Assembly (NCBI GenBank): GCA_028820215.1
Contig: JAPPKD010000091.1
Coordinates: 1 to 23,438 of the forward strand
Length of the DNA stretch: 23,438 bases
Source of the DNA: Spirochaetaceae bacterium
Lineage (GTDB): Bacteria > Spirochaetota > Spirochaetia > SZUA-6 > Bin103
Direction: 5' to 3'
Numbering within the stretch: the stretch's first letter is position 1; the number at the start of each line of letters is the position of its first letter. Below the pieces are notes generated by a model, which searched no databases, was not told the DNA's origin, and worked only from the letters and a program-made list of their open reading frames with translations. The position numbers were made by a program, and so were the translations under genes. Of this stretch, positions 23,423 through 23,438 are shown piece by piece.

Positions 23423-23438
23423 TCGTGGGCCTAAGTCG
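23223..23438 (-). CDS. GH32 glycoside hydrolase, C-terminal end only
   Basis: The final 71 residues of a gene that continues beyond the right edge. The sequence LDRSLLEVYANGRQCVTQRI, then YPTRDDAVEVRLL and a terminal RRLDVWEL, is the characteristic C-terminal beta-sandwich of GH32 enzymes (sucrose-6-phosphate hydrolases, beta-fructosidases), including the DRS..EV.ANGR motif. The stop TGA is at 23223-23225. It converges on the TmpA-like gene, whose aberrant C-terminal extension reads through this region on the other strand. No catalytic residues are in view. Confidence 0.8.
   Translation of the reverse strand, partial: RLRPTITPADRLGERSGLDRSLLEVYANGRQCVTQRIYPTRDDAVEVRLLARCGAATVRRLDVWELAPAHP

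Overview
The window is GC-rich, gene-dense bacterial chromosome. It has two parts: a conserved housekeeping block on the left (about 1-8.1 kb) and an accessory catabolic region on the right (about 8.2-23.4 kb). The mix suggests a high-GC, probably marine or host-associated bacterium: clpS-clpA, a prfA-prmC-rel operon, a DUF1703-type AAA-ATPase-like protein, many PhyH-type dioxygenases, a Gfo/Idh/MocA oxidoreductase and GH32-like sucrose-clan hydrolases. A Spirochaetota- or Poribacteria/Latescibacteria-like genome would fit. No rRNA or marker tree is available here, so taxonomy is inference only.

Left block. A partial AAA-ATPase-like gene runs off the left edge on the minus strand. Diverging from it is clpS-clpA (N-end-rule adaptor plus AAA+ unfoldase, ATGA overlap). 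Converging on clpA is a four-gene minus-strand operon read prfA -> prmC -> rel -> ogt: release factor 1, its GGQ methyltransferase, a bifunctional (p)ppGpp synthetase/hydrolase and an O6-alkylguanine repair protein. The first two junctions are 4-bp stop/start overlaps.

Middle. At 8.2-10.8 kb a plus-strand set encodes two tandem PhyH-type proteins and a luciferase-like flavin oxidoreductase. The first PhyH protein appears to have an HxG instead of an HxD iron site. The second seems to have lost the first iron histidine. A secreted YceI protein follows, then a strong hairpin, a very small winged-helix protein, four tandem 11-12 bp repeats and a Pol-beta-type nucleotidyltransferase. Facing these on the minus strand is a coupled pair of PhyH dioxygenases with intact HxD...H sites. 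Next come a small plus-strand ORF and a nucleotidyltransferase with an internal deletion and frameshift (a decayed two-gene module), then a GH32-like hydrolase preceded in its operon by a Gfo/Idh/MocA oxidoreductase. A small membrane protein with a possibly broken N-terminus and a relic of an ABC-2 permease C-terminus lie at 17.2-18.0 kb.

Right block, the most interesting part. A minus-strand operon reads HD-domain PhnZ/TmpB-like diiron oxygenase -> DmdA/GcvT-like tetrahydrofolate methyltransferase -> 2OG-Fe(II) dioxygenase -> zinc alcohol dehydrogenase. It is divergent from a gamma-butyrobetaine-hydroxylase/TmpA-like 2OG oxygenase. The intergenic region holds two candidate promoters and a repeated 9-mer. 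A 2OG oxygenase paired with an HD diiron oxygenase is the known logic for two-step oxidative C-P bond cleavage (PhnY/PhnZ, TmpA/TmpB). A methyl-group-removing enzyme directly downstream suggests a pathway for a methylated onium compound, possibly a phosphonate. The HD protein lacks the Tyr/Glu substrate residues of PhnZ, so the substrate may be new. The 3' end of a GH32 gene enters from the right edge.
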